Shown: in pieces, positions 7,939 to 18,914 of the stretch
How positions within the stretch are numbered: the first letter of the stretch is position 1
How the letters are laid out: every line of letters starts with the position of its first letter
Assembly: GCA_004558145.1 (NCBI GenBank)
Contig: SFDQ01000003.1
Location: forward strand, 124,001 to 188,000
Length of the DNA: 64,000 bases
Origin: Oscillospiraceae bacterium
Lineage (GTDB): Bacteria; Bacillota; Clostridia; Oscillospirales; Ruminococcaceae
Direction: 5' to 3'
Program-made: the position numbers and the translations under genes
Notes under the pieces: generated by a model
The model's database searches: none
What the model was told of the DNA's origin: nothing
The model's input: the letters and a program-made list of their open reading frames with translations, nothing else

Positions 7939-8265
7939 ATGAATGGCACCAATGAACTGCTGCGCGCCATTTTAAAGATCGACGAGGAGGAGCGGGCACG
8001 CACCCAGGCCACCGAGGAGTATCGCCAAAAAGCGCAGGCCGATAAGGCCGCTAAGGCAAAGCAGATGGAAGAGCAGGCCATGGAAGACATGCGCCGTGAT
8101 GTGGACGAGTTCGCCCAGGCTGAGAAAGCCCGCGCCGAAGGCGAGCTGGCCGCCCAGGCAAAGCGCAAACAGCAGATCCTGGACCAGCTGGACCAGCAGC
8201 TGCAGAAAAACAAAGACGCCTGGGTCGACACCATCCTGACCCGGGTGTTGGGCGGGGGGCAGTAA
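7939..8265 (+). CDS. V-type ATPase subunit G/H (peripheral stalk)
   Basis: 108 residues, almost wholly charged and alpha-helical, rich in Ala, Glu, Lys and Gln (about residues 15-95), ending near WVDTILTRVLGGG. This is the profile of the bacterial/archaeal V-ATPase G (H, NtpF) subunit, which forms the peripheral stalk coiled coil with subunit E. The start is the ATG at 7939, behind GGAAGGAGATG; upstream in-frame codons lack a ribosome binding site. First gene of the operon, with a 1-bp gap to subunit C. Assignment rests on composition, length and position more than on motifs. Confidence 0.8.
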   Translation: MNGTNELLRAILKIDEEERARTQATEEYRQKAQADKAAKAKQMEEQAMEDMRRDVDEFAQAEKARAEGELAAQAKRKQQILDQLDQQLQKNKDAWVDTILTRVLGGGQ

Positions 8266-8266
8266 C

Positions 8267-9325
8267 ATGGGCAACACCCAGGCGTCCAACGCCATTCTGG
8301 CAAAGGCGCGGGCGATGTACGGCCGCCGGCTCACGGCACGCAACTATCAGGAGCTGCTGAACTGCCGCGATCTGCCGGACCTGATCAGCTACCTCAAGAC
8401 CCGGACCTCTTACTCCGAGGCTCTGCAGGCGGCGAACCCGGCCACCACCCACCGTGCCCAGCTGGAGACGCTTTTGCGGCTCAATCTGTTTGAGCAGTAT
8501 GCTTCTCTGTGCCGGTACGAAATGAACATCGGCCACGACTTTTACCGTTACTTCATCATCCGCAGCGAGGTGCAGGCTATCACCACCCGCCTTCAGGAGC
8601 TCCATGCGCCGGACGGGGATGTGTCCATCTACACCATGCCGGACTTCATCAAAAAGCATTCCTGTCTGAATCTGAATGCCATGTCCATGGCCACCAGCTT
8701 CAAGATGCTGGTGTTGGCGCTGGAGGGCACGCCCTATGCCAAGGTGCTGCAGCCCTTTGCCGACGACCCGGACTTCGCGCTGGAGAACAGCGGTCTGCTG
8801 GAACTGGAAGCGGCGCTGGACAGCTTTGTGAACAGTCAGGTGGAACAGATCGCTTCCACCAAGCTTTCGGGTAAGAGCAAAGACGAGATGCTGTATCTGC
8901 TGCGCCGGCAGAGCGATCTGCGGGCCATCGCAGACATCTACCGTCTCAAGAGCGTGCTTCACGCCGACCGGGCCTTCATCAAGAAGCGGGTCAGCCTGAG
9001 CGTTTCCAACATGACCCCGCGTCAGCTGGACAGCCTCATGGATGCCCAGGACGCCCAGGATGTGATCCACCGGCTGGTGAACACGCCCTACGCCTCCGAG
9101 TTCTACGGTGCGAGCTTCGATTATATCGAAGAGGGCGTGCGCAAGATCGACTACCGCTGGCATCTGAAAAAGCTGCGCTTTTCCACCAACCCCAGCGTGG
9201 TGCTGTTCTGCTACATCTTTTTGGCCGAAAACGAGCTTACCAACATCGTACATATCATCGAGGGCGTGCGCTACGGCCTTGCCCCGGACGATATTGCCAC
9301 GCTGCTGGTAGGCGTGGGCGATTAA
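8267..9325 (+). CDS. ntpC: V-type ATPase subunit C (V0D/AC39 family)
   Basis: 352 residues, the usual length. The protein is helical throughout with the V0D/AC39 layout: ANAILAKAR-like N-terminus (NAILAKARAMYGRRLT), repeated L.D..SYLK-type segments and a C-terminal ENELTNIVHIIEGVRYGL motif. This subunit caps the proteolipid ring and couples it to the central stalk. The ATG follows the subunit G stop almost immediately; 12 bp separate it from the next gene. In many Clostridia the C gene lies after E; here it comes before subunit I. Confidence 0.9.
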   Translation: MGNTQASNAILAKARAMYGRRLTARNYQELLNCRDLPDLISYLKTRTSYSEALQAANPATTHRAQLETLLRLNLFEQYASLCRYEMNIGHDFYRYFIIRSEVQAITTRLQELHAPDGDVSIYTMPDFIKKHSCLNLNAMSMATSFKMLVLALEGTPYAKVLQPFADDPDFALENSGLLELEAALDSFVNSQVEQIASTKLSGKSKDEMLYLLRRQSDLRAIADIYRLKSVLHADRAFIKKRVSLSVSNMTPRQLDSLMDAQDAQDVIHRLVNTPYASEFYGASFDYIEEGVRKIDYRWHLKKLRFSTNPSVVLFCYIFLAENELTNIVHIIEGVRYGLAPDDIATLLVGVGD

Positions 9326-9337
9326 GGGGGTGCTGCA

Positions 9338-10303
9338 ATGTTTTTTGACCCCAAGATGCAGCTTGTCTGGGTGGACGGCCCCCTGGAAAAGCTGGACGCA
9401 TTCATCGAAAACTGCTGTGTGGACGGCAAGCGGGTGCATCCCGCCCGGGCGCTGGACCACATGAGCGCATCCGCGGGCTATGCCGCGCTGAACGAGGACA
9501 ACCCCTGGGGCCCGATGGTGGAGCAGATCGAGGCTCTGGCCAAGGGCTTTGAGATCCCGGTGGTGGAACCCACCCTTGCCGACGGACGTGCCCAGGGCAC
9601 AAAGGATTACCTGGCCGGCCTGCAGGAGCGGCTGGAAGCCCACCGCAAGGACCGGGAGCTGCTGGAAAAGCAGCTGGAGATCTGCACGAAGGGCGCGGAG
9701 TCCTTCGCACATTTCTCCTCGCTGGACGTTCCGGTGGAACTGACCCAGCAGTGCGAGTATGTGAAGATCCGTTTCGGCCGCCTGCCCAAGCGCGGGTATG
9801 CGATGCTCCAGAAGGACTTCACCTCCGACCCCTACATCCTGTTCGTGCCCTGCAGCGAGGATGACAAGGCCCTCTGGGGCGTCTACTTCGCACCGCAGAA
9901 GGACGCCGCCCGGGTGGACGGCATCTTCTCCGAGGCGTTCTTCGAGCGCATCCGCCTGCCCGGCGCGGCGGGCACTCCCGAGCAGATCGTGGCGAACCTG
10001 CAGAAGAACATCGAGCTTCTGAACAGCGAGATCGCCGAGGTCAACGGGCAAATGGCTCGGCTTTGGAACGAGGAAAAATGGAAGGTCGCCGGCATCTATG
10101 CCTCGGTGTGCAGCCTCGCCCGGCTGTTTGAGCTCCGCCGCTGCGCGGCGGTGCGTGGCGCGCACTTCTTCTACTGCGTGTGGGTGGCGCAGCCGGACAT
10201 TCCGGCATTCACCGAAAGCTGCACCGGCGTGGGCGGGCTGAACATCGCCCAGGACATGGTGCTGTCGATGCGCCGCTGGAAGCAGGAGAACCCCGAGCAG
10301 TGA
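9338..10303 (+). CDS. Half-size V-type ATPase subunit I paralogue (cytosolic domain only)
   Basis: 321 residues. It is clearly related to the first half of the next gene: both share VDG.L..LD..I.NCC.DG at the start, the SEDNP/NEDNPW block, a central coiled coil (about 95-135), .EY(V/I)K(I/V)RFG.LPK, CSED...WG(V/I)YF, VDGIF...FFER(I/L).LP.A.GTPE, and a second coiled coil (about 220-260). It stops just where the full-length protein enters its membrane domain, so all transmembrane helices are absent. It is not a pseudogene: the frame is intact, with a ribosome binding site (AAGGGGG) 6-7 bp upstream and normal codon use. In V-ATPases this domain anchors peripheral stalks E and G. A soluble copy could bind an extra stalk, regulate assembly or act as a scaffold, which is inference. 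Confidence 0.88.
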   Translation: MFFDPKMQLVWVDGPLEKLDAFIENCCVDGKRVHPARALDHMSASAGYAALNEDNPWGPMVEQIEALAKGFEIPVVEPTLADGRAQGTKDYLAGLQERLEAHRKDRELLEKQLEICTKGAESFAHFSSLDVPVELTQQCEYVKIRFGRLPKRGYAMLQKDFTSDPYILFVPCSEDDKALWGVYFAPQKDAARVDGIFSEAFFERIRLPGAAGTPEQIVANLQKNIELLNSEIAEVNGQMARLWNEEKWKVAGIYASVCSLARLFELRRCAAVRGAHFFYCVWVAQPDIPAFTESCTGVGGLNIAQDMVLSMRRWKQENPEQ

Positions 10304-10385
10304 TGAGGACCGCCCAAAGCCGCCAGCGCGGCGGCGGTCAACGTGATCGAAGGTCGGTATGACCCGAAAGGAAGATGAGGATACA

Positions 10386-12338
10386 TTGGCCATTGAAAAA
10401 ATGAAACTGGTGCGGGTGGACGGCCTGCTCAAAAATCTGGACAGCGTGATCTACAACTGCTGCCTGGATGGCAACTTCCATCCCGAACCGGCGATCCAGC
10501 ACATGTCCGGCTCCCTGGGCTATATCACCCTCAGCGAGGACAACCCCTACACCTCCCATGTGCAGAAGATGGAGGAGCTGTTCCAGCTGGTGGGGGAGAG
10601 CGCCCCTGCGCTGAGCGCCCAGACCGCCCGGGACATTCAGCCGGAAGACAAGGAAAAGATCCAGGAGCTGGCTGAGCGGCTGGCTCAGATGCAGAATGAA
10701 AAGGCGGACCTGGAAAAGCAGAAGAGCGAACTGGAAGAAAAGAAGACCCAGTTCAGCCACTTCACCGGTCTGGATATGCCCTTTGACGAGATCATCAAGG
10801 GCGAATACATCAAGGTGCGCTTCGGCTTTCTGCCCAAAGCCAGCTACGCCCGCATGATGGTGGCGTACGCCGAGAACCCCCATGTGCTGTTCGTCACCTG
10901 CAGCGAGGACAAGGGCGGTTACTGGGGCATCTACTTCACTCCGCTGCGCAACGCCGACGAGATCGACGGCATCTTTGCCACCCTGTTCTTTGAGCGCCTG
11001 CACCTGCCCGAGGCTTCCGGCACGCCGGAGTCCATCGTGAAGCAGCTGGGCCAGGAGATCGACGAGTGCCAGAAGAAAATTGAGGAGAAGGAAGCGGAGA
11101 TCACCCGCTGCTGGGCTGAGCAGAAAGAGACCTGCAGCGAGATCTATCAGCAGCTGAAATGGCACGAGCAGGCCTTTGATCTGCGCCATTACGCCGCCTA
11201 CCGCGACAATTACTTCTTCCTGGTGGGCTGGGTGCCCGCCGCCCAGGCGGACGCCTTTGCCGAAAAGGTCAAGCAGATCCGCCACATGCGGGTGACCATC
11301 TCCGACCCGGAAGAGGTGGAGAACGCCACCCCGCCCACCAAGCTGAAGAACCCCTGGTTCGTCAAGCCCTTCGAGTTCTTCGTGGACATGTACGGCCTGC
11401 CCAGCTACGGCGAGATGGACATCACCGCCTTTGTGGCCATCACCTTCACGGTGCTGTTCGGCATCATGTTCGGCGACTTGGGCCAGGGCGCTGTGCTGGC
11501 CGTGGGCGGCTTCATCCTGTGGAAGTGGAAGAAGATGGCCCTTGCCCGGCTCATCGTTCCCTGCGGCATTTCCAGCATGGTGTTCGGCTTCATGTTCGGC
11601 TCCGTGTTCGGCTTTGAGGAAGCGCTGGAGCCCGTCTACGAGGCTCTGGGCATGTCCGGCAAGCCCATCAGCAACTGGCCCGGCGCCCCCACCACGGTGC
11701 TGGACACCGCCGCCATTAACCCCATCCTGGTCTGCGCCATCTTCATCGGCGTGGCGCTGGTGCTGGCCGCCATGGTGCTGCACATCATCGCCGCTGTGCG
11801 CAAGGGCCAGTGGGGCGAAGCGATCTTCTCCAACAACGGCCTGGTGGGCATCCTGGTCTACTGCGGCGGCGTTTCCTTCGTCAGCGATTTCATGAGCGGC
11901 CCCCACTTCCTGCCCTCGGGCGTTGCCTTTGCCCTGATCGGCGGCGGTCTGGTGCTGCTGTTCTTCAAGGAGATCCTGATCGGCCTTGTGGACCATCACC
12001 CCAACTGGAAGCCCGAAAGCTGGGCGGACTACTGCATGCAGAACATCTTCGAGCTGCTGGAGTACGTGCTGAGCTACTTCAGCAACACCGTCTCTTTCCT
12101 GCGTGTGGGCGCTTTCGTGTTCGTCCACGCGGCCATGATGATGGCCATCTTCAGCCTGGCCGGCGACCCGGTGAACCCCGTCGTCGTGATCCTGGGCAAC
12201 GCCCTCATCATCGCGCTGGAGGGCCTGCTCTCCGGCATCCAGGGCCTGCGTCTTGAGTTCTACGAGATGTTCAGCCGCTGCTATGAGGGCGGCGGCCACC
12301 CCTTCAAGGGCGTGAGCCTCACCGACAAGGCCGAGTAA
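10386..12338 (+). CDS. ntpI: V-type ATPase subunit I (a-subunit), full length
   Basis: The preferred start is TTG at 10386, giving 650 residues beginning MAIEKMKLVRVDG, the usual start of this family, with GATGAGG upstream. An ATG at 10359 would add nine residues. Residues 1-320 form the cytosolic, peripheral-stalk-binding half. From about 325 (NPWFVKPFEFFVDMYGLP) the V_ATPase_I membrane half begins with TYGLP-like, FGIMFGDLGQG and later SNTVSFLRVGAFVFVHAAM. The latter carries the conserved Arg of the half-channel needed for ion translocation. The final EFYEMFSRCYEGGGHPFKGV matches the family end. It is preceded by the half-size paralogue. Confidence 0.92.
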   Translation: MAIEKMKLVRVDGLLKNLDSVIYNCCLDGNFHPEPAIQHMSGSLGYITLSEDNPYTSHVQKMEELFQLVGESAPALSAQTARDIQPEDKEKIQELAERLAQMQNEKADLEKQKSELEEKKTQFSHFTGLDMPFDEIIKGEYIKVRFGFLPKASYARMMVAYAENPHVLFVTCSEDKGGYWGIYFTPLRNADEIDGIFATLFFERLHLPEASGTPESIVKQLGQEIDECQKKIEEKEAEITRCWAEQKETCSEIYQQLKWHEQAFDLRHYAAYRDNYFFLVGWVPAAQADAFAEKVKQIRHMRVTISDPEEVENATPPTKLKNPWFVKPFEFFVDMYGLPSYGEMDITAFVAITFTVLFGIMFGDLGQGAVLAVGGFILWKWKKMALARLIVPCGISSMVFGFMFGSVFGFEEALEPVYEALGMSGKPISNWPGAPTTVLDTAAINPILVCAIFIGVALVLAAMVLHIIAAVRKGQWGEAIFSNNGLVGILVYCGGVSFVSDFMSGPHFLPSGVAFALIGGGLVLLFFKEILIGLVDHHPNWKPESWADYCMQNIFELLEYVLSYFSNTVSFLRVGAFVFVHAAMMMAIFSLAGDPVNPVVVILGNALIIALEGLLSGIQGLRLEFYEMFSRCYEGGGHPFKGVSLTDKAE

Positions 12339-12433
12339 GCCTTCTTTTTGCCAGAACAGGCCGCCGGAGATTTGCGCCGTGACTGCCTGTTTTCAATACA
12401 ACAAGACATTAAATTGATTTGGAGGACCTAACC

Positions 12434-12889
12434 ATGAATACTTTTCTGACCATCTGCCTGATCGTTCTGCCCCTGAGCCTGCTCATGGGCTTCGCCGCCT
12501 ATCTGGCTCGTCAGTCTGCCAAGGGCATGCCCGTCAAGCGCACCCTGAGCCTGAACATCACCGCTTTCGTGGTCGTTCTGCTGCTGGCCGCCTGCTTTGC
12601 CTTCGCCGTAAGCGCTGAGGGCGAGACCACCACCGCTGTCATGACCGCTGCCGAGCGTGCTGCCAGCAACGAGAGCATGGGCCTGGGCCTGATCGCTGCC
12701 GCTCTGGTCACCGGTCTTGCCGGCATCGGCGGCGGCATGGCTGTTGCCGCCGGCGCTCCTGCCGCTATCGCCGCCGCTTCCGAGGACCCCAAGAGCTTCG
12801 GTAAGAGCCTGATCTTCGTGGCTCTGGGCGAGTCCATCGCTCTGTACGGCGTCGTTATCTCCATCCTGATCCTGAACAAACTGGTATAA
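12434..12889 (+). CDS. ntpK: V-type ATPase subunit K (proteolipid ring)
   Basis: 151 residues from the ATG at 12434 (TTGGAGG upstream). Four hydrophobic helices are seen (about 2-24, 37-62, 81-105 and 122-149). Only the second hairpin is typical: GLAGIGGGMAVAAGAP, then EDPKSFGKSLIFVALGESIALYG with the ion-binding Glu followed by Ser and, five residues after the Glu, a Tyr. The first hairpin lacks a Gly-rich helix and a carboxylate, so each protomer would carry one ion site. The Glu-Ser-x3-Tyr pattern is seen in sodium-type rings, but the Gln expected in the partner helix is absent. Ion choice (H+ or Na+) therefore cannot be settled from sequence. Confidence 0.9.
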   Translation: MNTFLTICLIVLPLSLLMGFAAYLARQSAKGMPVKRTLSLNITAFVVVLLLAACFAFAVSAEGETTTAVMTAAERAASNESMGLGLIAAALVTGLAGIGGGMAVAAGAPAAIAAASEDPKSFGKSLIFVALGESIALYGVVISILILNKLV

Positions 12890-12902
12890 AGGAGGCGCAG
12901 CA

Positions 12903-13211
12903 ATGCGTTTCTTTCTGATCAGCGACAACACCGACACCCAGACCGGCATGCGGCTGGCGGGCATCGAAGGCGTGGTGGCCCACACCGCCGAGGAAGTGAC
13001 CAACGCCTTTGAACTGGCCCTCTCTCAGCCGGACATCGGCATGATCCTGGTGACGGAAAAGATCGCCGACGATTTCACCGAGATCGTCAACGACGCGAAG
13101 AAGGACCAGGAGGGCCCGCTGGTGCTGGCCATCCCGGACCGGCACGGTTCGGCCCTTGGCCGTGACCGCATCACCCGCTATGTGCGCGAAGCCATCGGCG
13201 TTAAGATTTGA
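12903..13211 (+). CDS. ntpG: V-type ATPase subunit F (central stalk)
   Basis: 102 residues, the usual length. The alternating beta/alpha pattern of subunit F is visible: FLISDNTDTQTGMRLAGI, a central DIGMILVTEKIAD, then LVLAIPDRHG and a C-terminal helix. It sits on the rotor with subunit D. It lies 13 bp after subunit K behind AAAGGAGG and 12 bp before subunit E, in the order K-F-E rather than the commoner K-E-C-F. Confidence 0.9.
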   Translation: MRFFLISDNTDTQTGMRLAGIEGVVAHTAEEVTNAFELALSQPDIGMILVTEKIADDFTEIVNDAKKDQEGPLVLAIPDRHGSALGRDRITRYVREAIGVKI

Positions 13212-13223
13212 GGTGCAGCATAA

Positions 13224-13808
13224 ATGATTGAAGAAAACGAGCGCGCGGCAAAATTCATGCAAGCCATCCAGAGGGACGGCGAAAAGCGCCGCACCGCCAT
13301 CATCCAGTCCATCGACGAGGAGATCGCCGCCGAGCTGGAAAAAGTGAAGACTGCCGCCGAAGCCAAAGCGCGGCAGATGGGCGACTATGAGAAGGTCCGC
13401 CTGCAGGAAGAGACCAACCGCAAGCTGTCTCACAGCGTGGTGGAGACCGGCGCCGAGCTGGCCGCCCGCCGCAGCGAGATCGCCCAGCAGGTGTTCGACG
13501 CCTGCGAAGAGAAGCTTGCCGCCTTCACCGCCAAGGCGGACTATGCCGATTATCTGAAAAAGAGCGCCGAGGCGCTTCTGGCGCTGCTCCACGCGGACAA
13601 GGCCGTGTTCTACGCCCGCCCGCAGGATGTGGAGGCTGCCAAGTCGGCTGTTCCCGCCGGCTGCGAGGTGACCGCCGACGCCACCATCCGCCTGGGCGGC
13701 CTGCGCGCCAAGAGCGGCGCGGTGGAGGCGGACGACACGCTGGACATGAAGCTGGAAGCCCAGAAAGACTGGTTCCTGCAGAACTCCGGCATGTCCATCG
13801 CCCTTTAA
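13224..13808 (+). CDS. ntpE: V-type ATPase subunit E (peripheral stalk)
   Basis: 194 residues: a long N-terminal helix rich in Glu, Lys, Arg and Ala (about 1-105), followed by a compact alpha/beta C-terminal domain with a GGLRAKSGAVEADDTLDMKLE block like the GG(V/L)...D.T...R region of the family. It pairs with subunit G to link A3B3 to subunit I. Two E-binding partners, the full-length and the half-size subunit I, are encoded just upstream. Confidence 0.88.
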   Translation: MIEENERAAKFMQAIQRDGEKRRTAIIQSIDEEIAAELEKVKTAAEAKARQMGDYEKVRLQEETNRKLSHSVVETGAELAARRSEIAQQVFDACEEKLAAFTAKADYADYLKKSAEALLALLHADKAVFYARPQDVEAAKSAVPAGCEVTADATIRLGGLRAKSGAVEADDTLDMKLEAQKDWFLQNSGMSIAL

Positions 13809-13832
13809 TTTCTAAAACCGAGGTGAACCGAA

Positions 13833-15590
<1,758 letters not shown>

Positions 15591-15617
15591 CAAGGGAAAG
15601 GAGCGAAAGAGAGACAT

Positions 15618-17033
15618 ATGATCCTTGAACATGTTGGCTTAAGCCAGATCAACGGCTCGCTGGTGGTCCTGGACGGCGTGCAGAACGCTTCCTACGACGA
15701 GATGGTGGTGATGAAACTCACCGACGGCACCCAGCGTGTGGGCCGTATCGTTATGATCGAGGGTGAGAAGTGCGTCATCCAGGTGTTTGAAGGCACCACC
15801 GGCTTCTCGCTGGACAACACCCGCACCACCCTGTCCGGCCACCCCATGATGGTGGACCTGAGCCCCGAAATTCTGGGCCGCACCCTGGACGGCCTGGGCC
15901 GCCCCATCGACGGCCTGGGCGAAATTTACCCCGAGTTCCGGCGTGACGTGAACGGCTCTCCCATCAACCCGGTGAGCCGCGTCTATCCCCGTAACTACAT
16001 CCGCACCGGCATTTCTTCCATCGACGCGCTGGCCACCCTTATCCGTGGCCAGAAGCTGCCCATTTTCTCCGGCTCCGGCATGAAGCACAACGAGCTGGCG
16101 GTGCAGATCGTCAAGCAGGCGGACGTTTCCGACGGCGAGGACTTCGCCATCGTGTTCGCCGCCATGGGCGTGAAGAACGACGTTGCCGACTACTTCAAAA
16201 AGAGCTTTGAGGCCGCCAACGTCATGGACCGCGTGGTCATGCTGCTGAACCTGGCCAACGACCCCATCGTCGAGCGTATCATCACCCCCCGTGCGGCGCT
16301 GACCATCGCCGAGTATCTGGCCTTTGACCTGGGCAAGAACATCCTGGTCATCCTCACCGATATGACCAGCTATTGCGAGGCTCTGCGTGAGTTCTCCTCC
16401 TCCAAGGGCGAGATCCCCGGCCGTAAGGGCTACCCCGGCTACCTCTACTCCGATCTGGCGTCTCTGTACGAGCGCGCCGGCATCATCGAGGGCCGCAAGG
16501 GCTCTGTGACCCAGATCCCCATCCTCACCATGCCCGGCGACGACATCACTCACCCCATCCCCGACCTGACCGGTTACATCACCGAGGGCCAGATCGTGCT
16601 GGACCGCGGCATGGACGCCACCGGCGTCTATCCGCCGGTGAGCGTGCTGCCCAGCCTGTCCCGTCTGATGAAGGACGGCATCGGCGCGGGCTATACCCGT
16701 GAGGACCACAACCCCCTGGCCAACCAGCTCTTCGCCACCTACGCCCGCGTGCAGGACGCCAAGGCCTTGGCCAGCGTCATCGGCGAGGAGGAGCTGTCCG
16801 CCAGCGACAAGCGGGTCATGGAGTTCGGCCGTGCCTTCGAGCAGAAGTTCGTGGGCCAGGGCAACACCAACCGCACCATCGAGGAGACGCTGGACCTGGG
16901 CTGGGAACTGCTGTCCATGCTGCCCCGCGAGGAGCTGGACCGTGTGGACCAAGTCATGCTGGACCACTACTACAAGCCGCAGGTGAACGCCGCCCATCGG
17001 GACCTCTCTGCGGTGCTGAAAGGCAGCAAGTGA
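15618..17033 (+). CDS. ntpB: V-type ATPase subunit B (non-catalytic)
   Basis: 471 residues, full length. The P-loop is replaced by [12 protein letters not shown], as normal for the non-catalytic B subunit. [34 protein letters not shown] and the C-terminal helical domain are conserved. It binds nucleotide structurally and completes the A3B3 head. RBS GGAAAGGAGCG upstream. Followed by subunit D after 25 bp. Confidence 0.97.
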   Translation: MILEHVGLSQINGSLVVLDGVQNASYDEMVVMKLTDGTQRVGRIVMIEGEKCVIQVFEGTTGFSLDNTRTTLSGHPMMVDLSPEILGRTLDGLGRPIDGLGEIYPEFRRDVNGSPINPVSRVYPRNYIRTGISSIDALATLIRGQKLPIFSGSGMKHNELAVQIVKQADVSDGEDFAIVFAAMGVKNDVADYFKKSFEAANVMDRVVMLLNLANDPIVERIITPRAALTIAEYLAFDLGKNILVILTDMTSYCEALREFSSSKGEIPGRKGYPGYLYSDLASLYERAGIIEGRKGSVTQIPILTMPGDDITHPIPDLTGYITEGQIVLDRGMDATGVYPPVSVLPSLSRLMKDGIGAGYTREDHNPLANQLFATYARVQDAKALASVIGEEELSASDKRVMEFGRAFEQKFVGQGNTNRTIEETLDLGWELLSMLPREELDRVDQVMLDHYYKPQVNAAHRDLSAVLKGSK

Positions 17034-17058
17034 TTTCTAACAGAGAGGAGGCTGCCGT

Positions 17059-17667
17059 ATGGCACAGGTTTTCCCCACAAAATCGAACCTGATGGCGCAA
17101 AAGCGCAGCCTTGCGCTCGCCAGCCAGGGCTATGACCTGATGGACCGCAAGCGGAACATCCTCGTGCGGGAAATGATGCAGCTGATCGACCGGGCGGCGG
17201 TCATCCAGGACGAGATCGCCACCGCCTACTCCTCGGCCTACAAGGCCTTGCAGCGCGCCAACATCACCCTTGGCGTGGTGGGCGAGTTCGCCAAGACGGT
17301 GCCGGTGGAGACCGGCCTCAAGCTGGATTACCGCAGCGTCATGGGCGTGGAGCTGCCCATCGTCAAGATGGAGGAGAGCGCCCCCGGCCTTTATTATGGG
17401 CTGGATTCCACCAACAGCCAGTTGGATGATGTGTATCTGAAATTCTGTGAGGTCAAGCGCCTCACTGTGGAGCTGGCCGAGGTGGAGAGCAGTGTCTACC
17501 GCCTGGCTGTGGCCATCCAGAAGACCCAGAAGCGGGCCAACGCCCTGAACAACATCATGATCCCCCAGTTCACCGCCACCATCAAGTACATCACCGAGGT
17601 GCTGGAGGAAAAGGAACGGGAGGATTTCTCCCGCCTGAAGGTCATCAAAAAGCAGCGGGACGGCTGA
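17059..17667 (+). CDS. ntpD: V-type ATPase subunit D (rotor shaft)
   Basis: 202 residues. The two long antiparallel helices of the rotor shaft are visible (about 6-80 and 120-190), with P(T/N)K..L...K..L..A..G..L...KR at the start and the RRVNALE-like QKRANALNNIMIPQF motif near the C-terminus. It connects the head to subunit C and the ring. Last gene of the operon, followed by a strong terminator. Confidence 0.93.
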   Translation: MAQVFPTKSNLMAQKRSLALASQGYDLMDRKRNILVREMMQLIDRAAVIQDEIATAYSSAYKALQRANITLGVVGEFAKTVPVETGLKLDYRSVMGVELPIVKMEESAPGLYYGLDSTNSQLDDVYLKFCEVKRLTVELAEVESSVYRLAVAIQKTQKRANALNNIMIPQFTATIKYITEVLEEKEREDFSRLKVIKKQRDG

Positions 17668-17695
17668 GCCGCCGCTGCAAGGCTGTAAAGCAAAA

Positions 17696-17728
17696 CCCCT
17701 TTGCGGAACTTCCGCAAAGGGGCTTTTT
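17696..17728. terminator. Terminator between the V-ATPase and DUF1266 operons
   Basis: CCCCTTTGCGGAA pairs perfectly with TTCCGCAAAGGGG, followed by TTTTT on the plus strand; AAAA on the left also gives a short U tract for the converging minus-strand genes. Confidence 0.88.
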
Positions 17729-17741
17729 GTTTGCTTTCATA

Positions 17742-18914
17742 TCACAGGGTGAATCCCAGCCTGCGCCGGGCGGGCCAGGCAAAGTCGCGCCACTGGCCGC
17801 CGGAACCGTCGGCCTTGCCCACCAGAAGGGTGGTGGCTGCGTCGGCCAGATAGCCCAGGTATCCTGCCGCGGGGCTGTTGCAGAGCAGCTTCCACATCAG
17901 GCCGCCGAAGAGGTAGGACTGGGCGAATTCCCGCCAGCTGCCCAGGTCCTGGGCGGCCCGCTGTGCCAGATCCCACAGGATGCCCTGGGCCTCTTCCGGA
18001 GTGATCCAGCCCAGATAGCTGCCCCAGCGGGCCAGCATGGCGGCGCGGCCCACGTCCCAGCCGGCCATGAAGGCAGGGGAGTACCGTCCCTTGTAGTGTT
18101 GGGCAAAGGCCCAGGCGCGGACAACGCCCTCCCGGTCGTCCTCGTCCTCGTCGCCGGTCATCAGCTCCTCCGGCGCTTCCGCCTCACAGTAAAAGCGGTA
18201 GCGCTCGGTGTATCCGCCCTGGCTCAGGTAGCGGAGGGTCTCCAGAAGACCGCCCCGCCCGTCGATGCCCCAGGAGCGGCGTACCACCGACAGGACCTGC
18301 TGCTCCAGCACGGGGATGTGTTCCTCCACGTCCAGCCCGTCCAGGCTGTGGTCGTTGAGGGTGGACACGACGCCCGAGAGCAGGATGCCGAACCGGCCCC
18401 AAAGTGCCGGATCTCTGCCGTATTCCACGGGAGCGGGCTCGGGCAGAGCCTCCAGCCGCGCCATGGTCTCGTCCAGCAGAGCGTAGAGAGCATCATCGGT
18501 CTCTTCCTCTTCGTCAAGGTCTTCTCCTTCACAGTCGCCGTCCATGGCAAGGGTCTCCAGTGCGGCGGCCAGCACGCCCATGTCCTCGCCGAACAGCTGG
18601 TTCATCACGGCTTCGGTGCTGGCAGAAGCGGCTTCGGCCACCCGCTGCTCCATCATCTGTTGCAGCTGTTCCTCATTCGCCGCCATCTGTGCCATCGTCT
18701 GGCCGTCGAACACCTGGCCGAGGATCTCCACCTGTCGCTGGGCGTTCGCGGCTATCTGTTCCGCCTCCCGGGCGGCGGCTTCCTCCGGCGGGACGGCCGG
18801 CTCAGGGGAAGAAGCGCTGGCCAGAGTTTCGGCTTTTTCCTCCGTTTCGTGCAGACTTGCCAGAGCCTGCGCCTGCGCGGCCTTCGCGCGGTTCATGATT
18901 TCATTGATGTCCAT
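17742..18914 (-). CDS. DUF1266 domain protein
   Basis: 390 residues from ATG 18914. GGAGG sits 6 bp upstream of this ATG but directly against the earlier in-frame ATG at 18920, so 18914 is preferred. The first 150 residues are Ala/Glu/Gln-rich and probably coiled coil, with a strongly acidic stretch (GDCEGEDLDEEEETDD). The C-terminal region carries the DUF1266 core: RAWAFAQHYKGRYSPAFMAGWDVGRA, then ARWGSYLGWITPEEAQGILWD. DUF1266 proteins have no established biochemical role. No signal peptide. Its start overlaps the end of the 61-residue membrane protein gene, so the three minus-strand genes 17742-19579 form one operon. Confidence 0.8.
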   Translation of the reverse strand: MDINEIMNRAKAAQAQALASLHETEEKAETLASASSPEPAVPPEEAAAREAEQIAANAQRQVEILGQVFDGQTMAQMAANEEQLQQMMEQRVAEAASASTEAVMNQLFGEDMGVLAAALETLAMDGDCEGEDLDEEEETDDALYALLDETMARLEALPEPAPVEYGRDPALWGRFGILLSGVVSTLNDHSLDGLDVEEHIPVLEQQVLSVVRRSWGIDGRGGLLETLRYLSQGGYTERYRFYCEAEAPEELMTGDEDEDDREGVVRAWAFAQHYKGRYSPAFMAGWDVGRAAMLARWGSYLGWITPEEAQGILWDLAQRAAQDLGSWREFAQSYLFGGLMWKLLCNSPAAGYLGYLADAATTLLVGKADGSGGQWRDFAWPARRRLGFTL

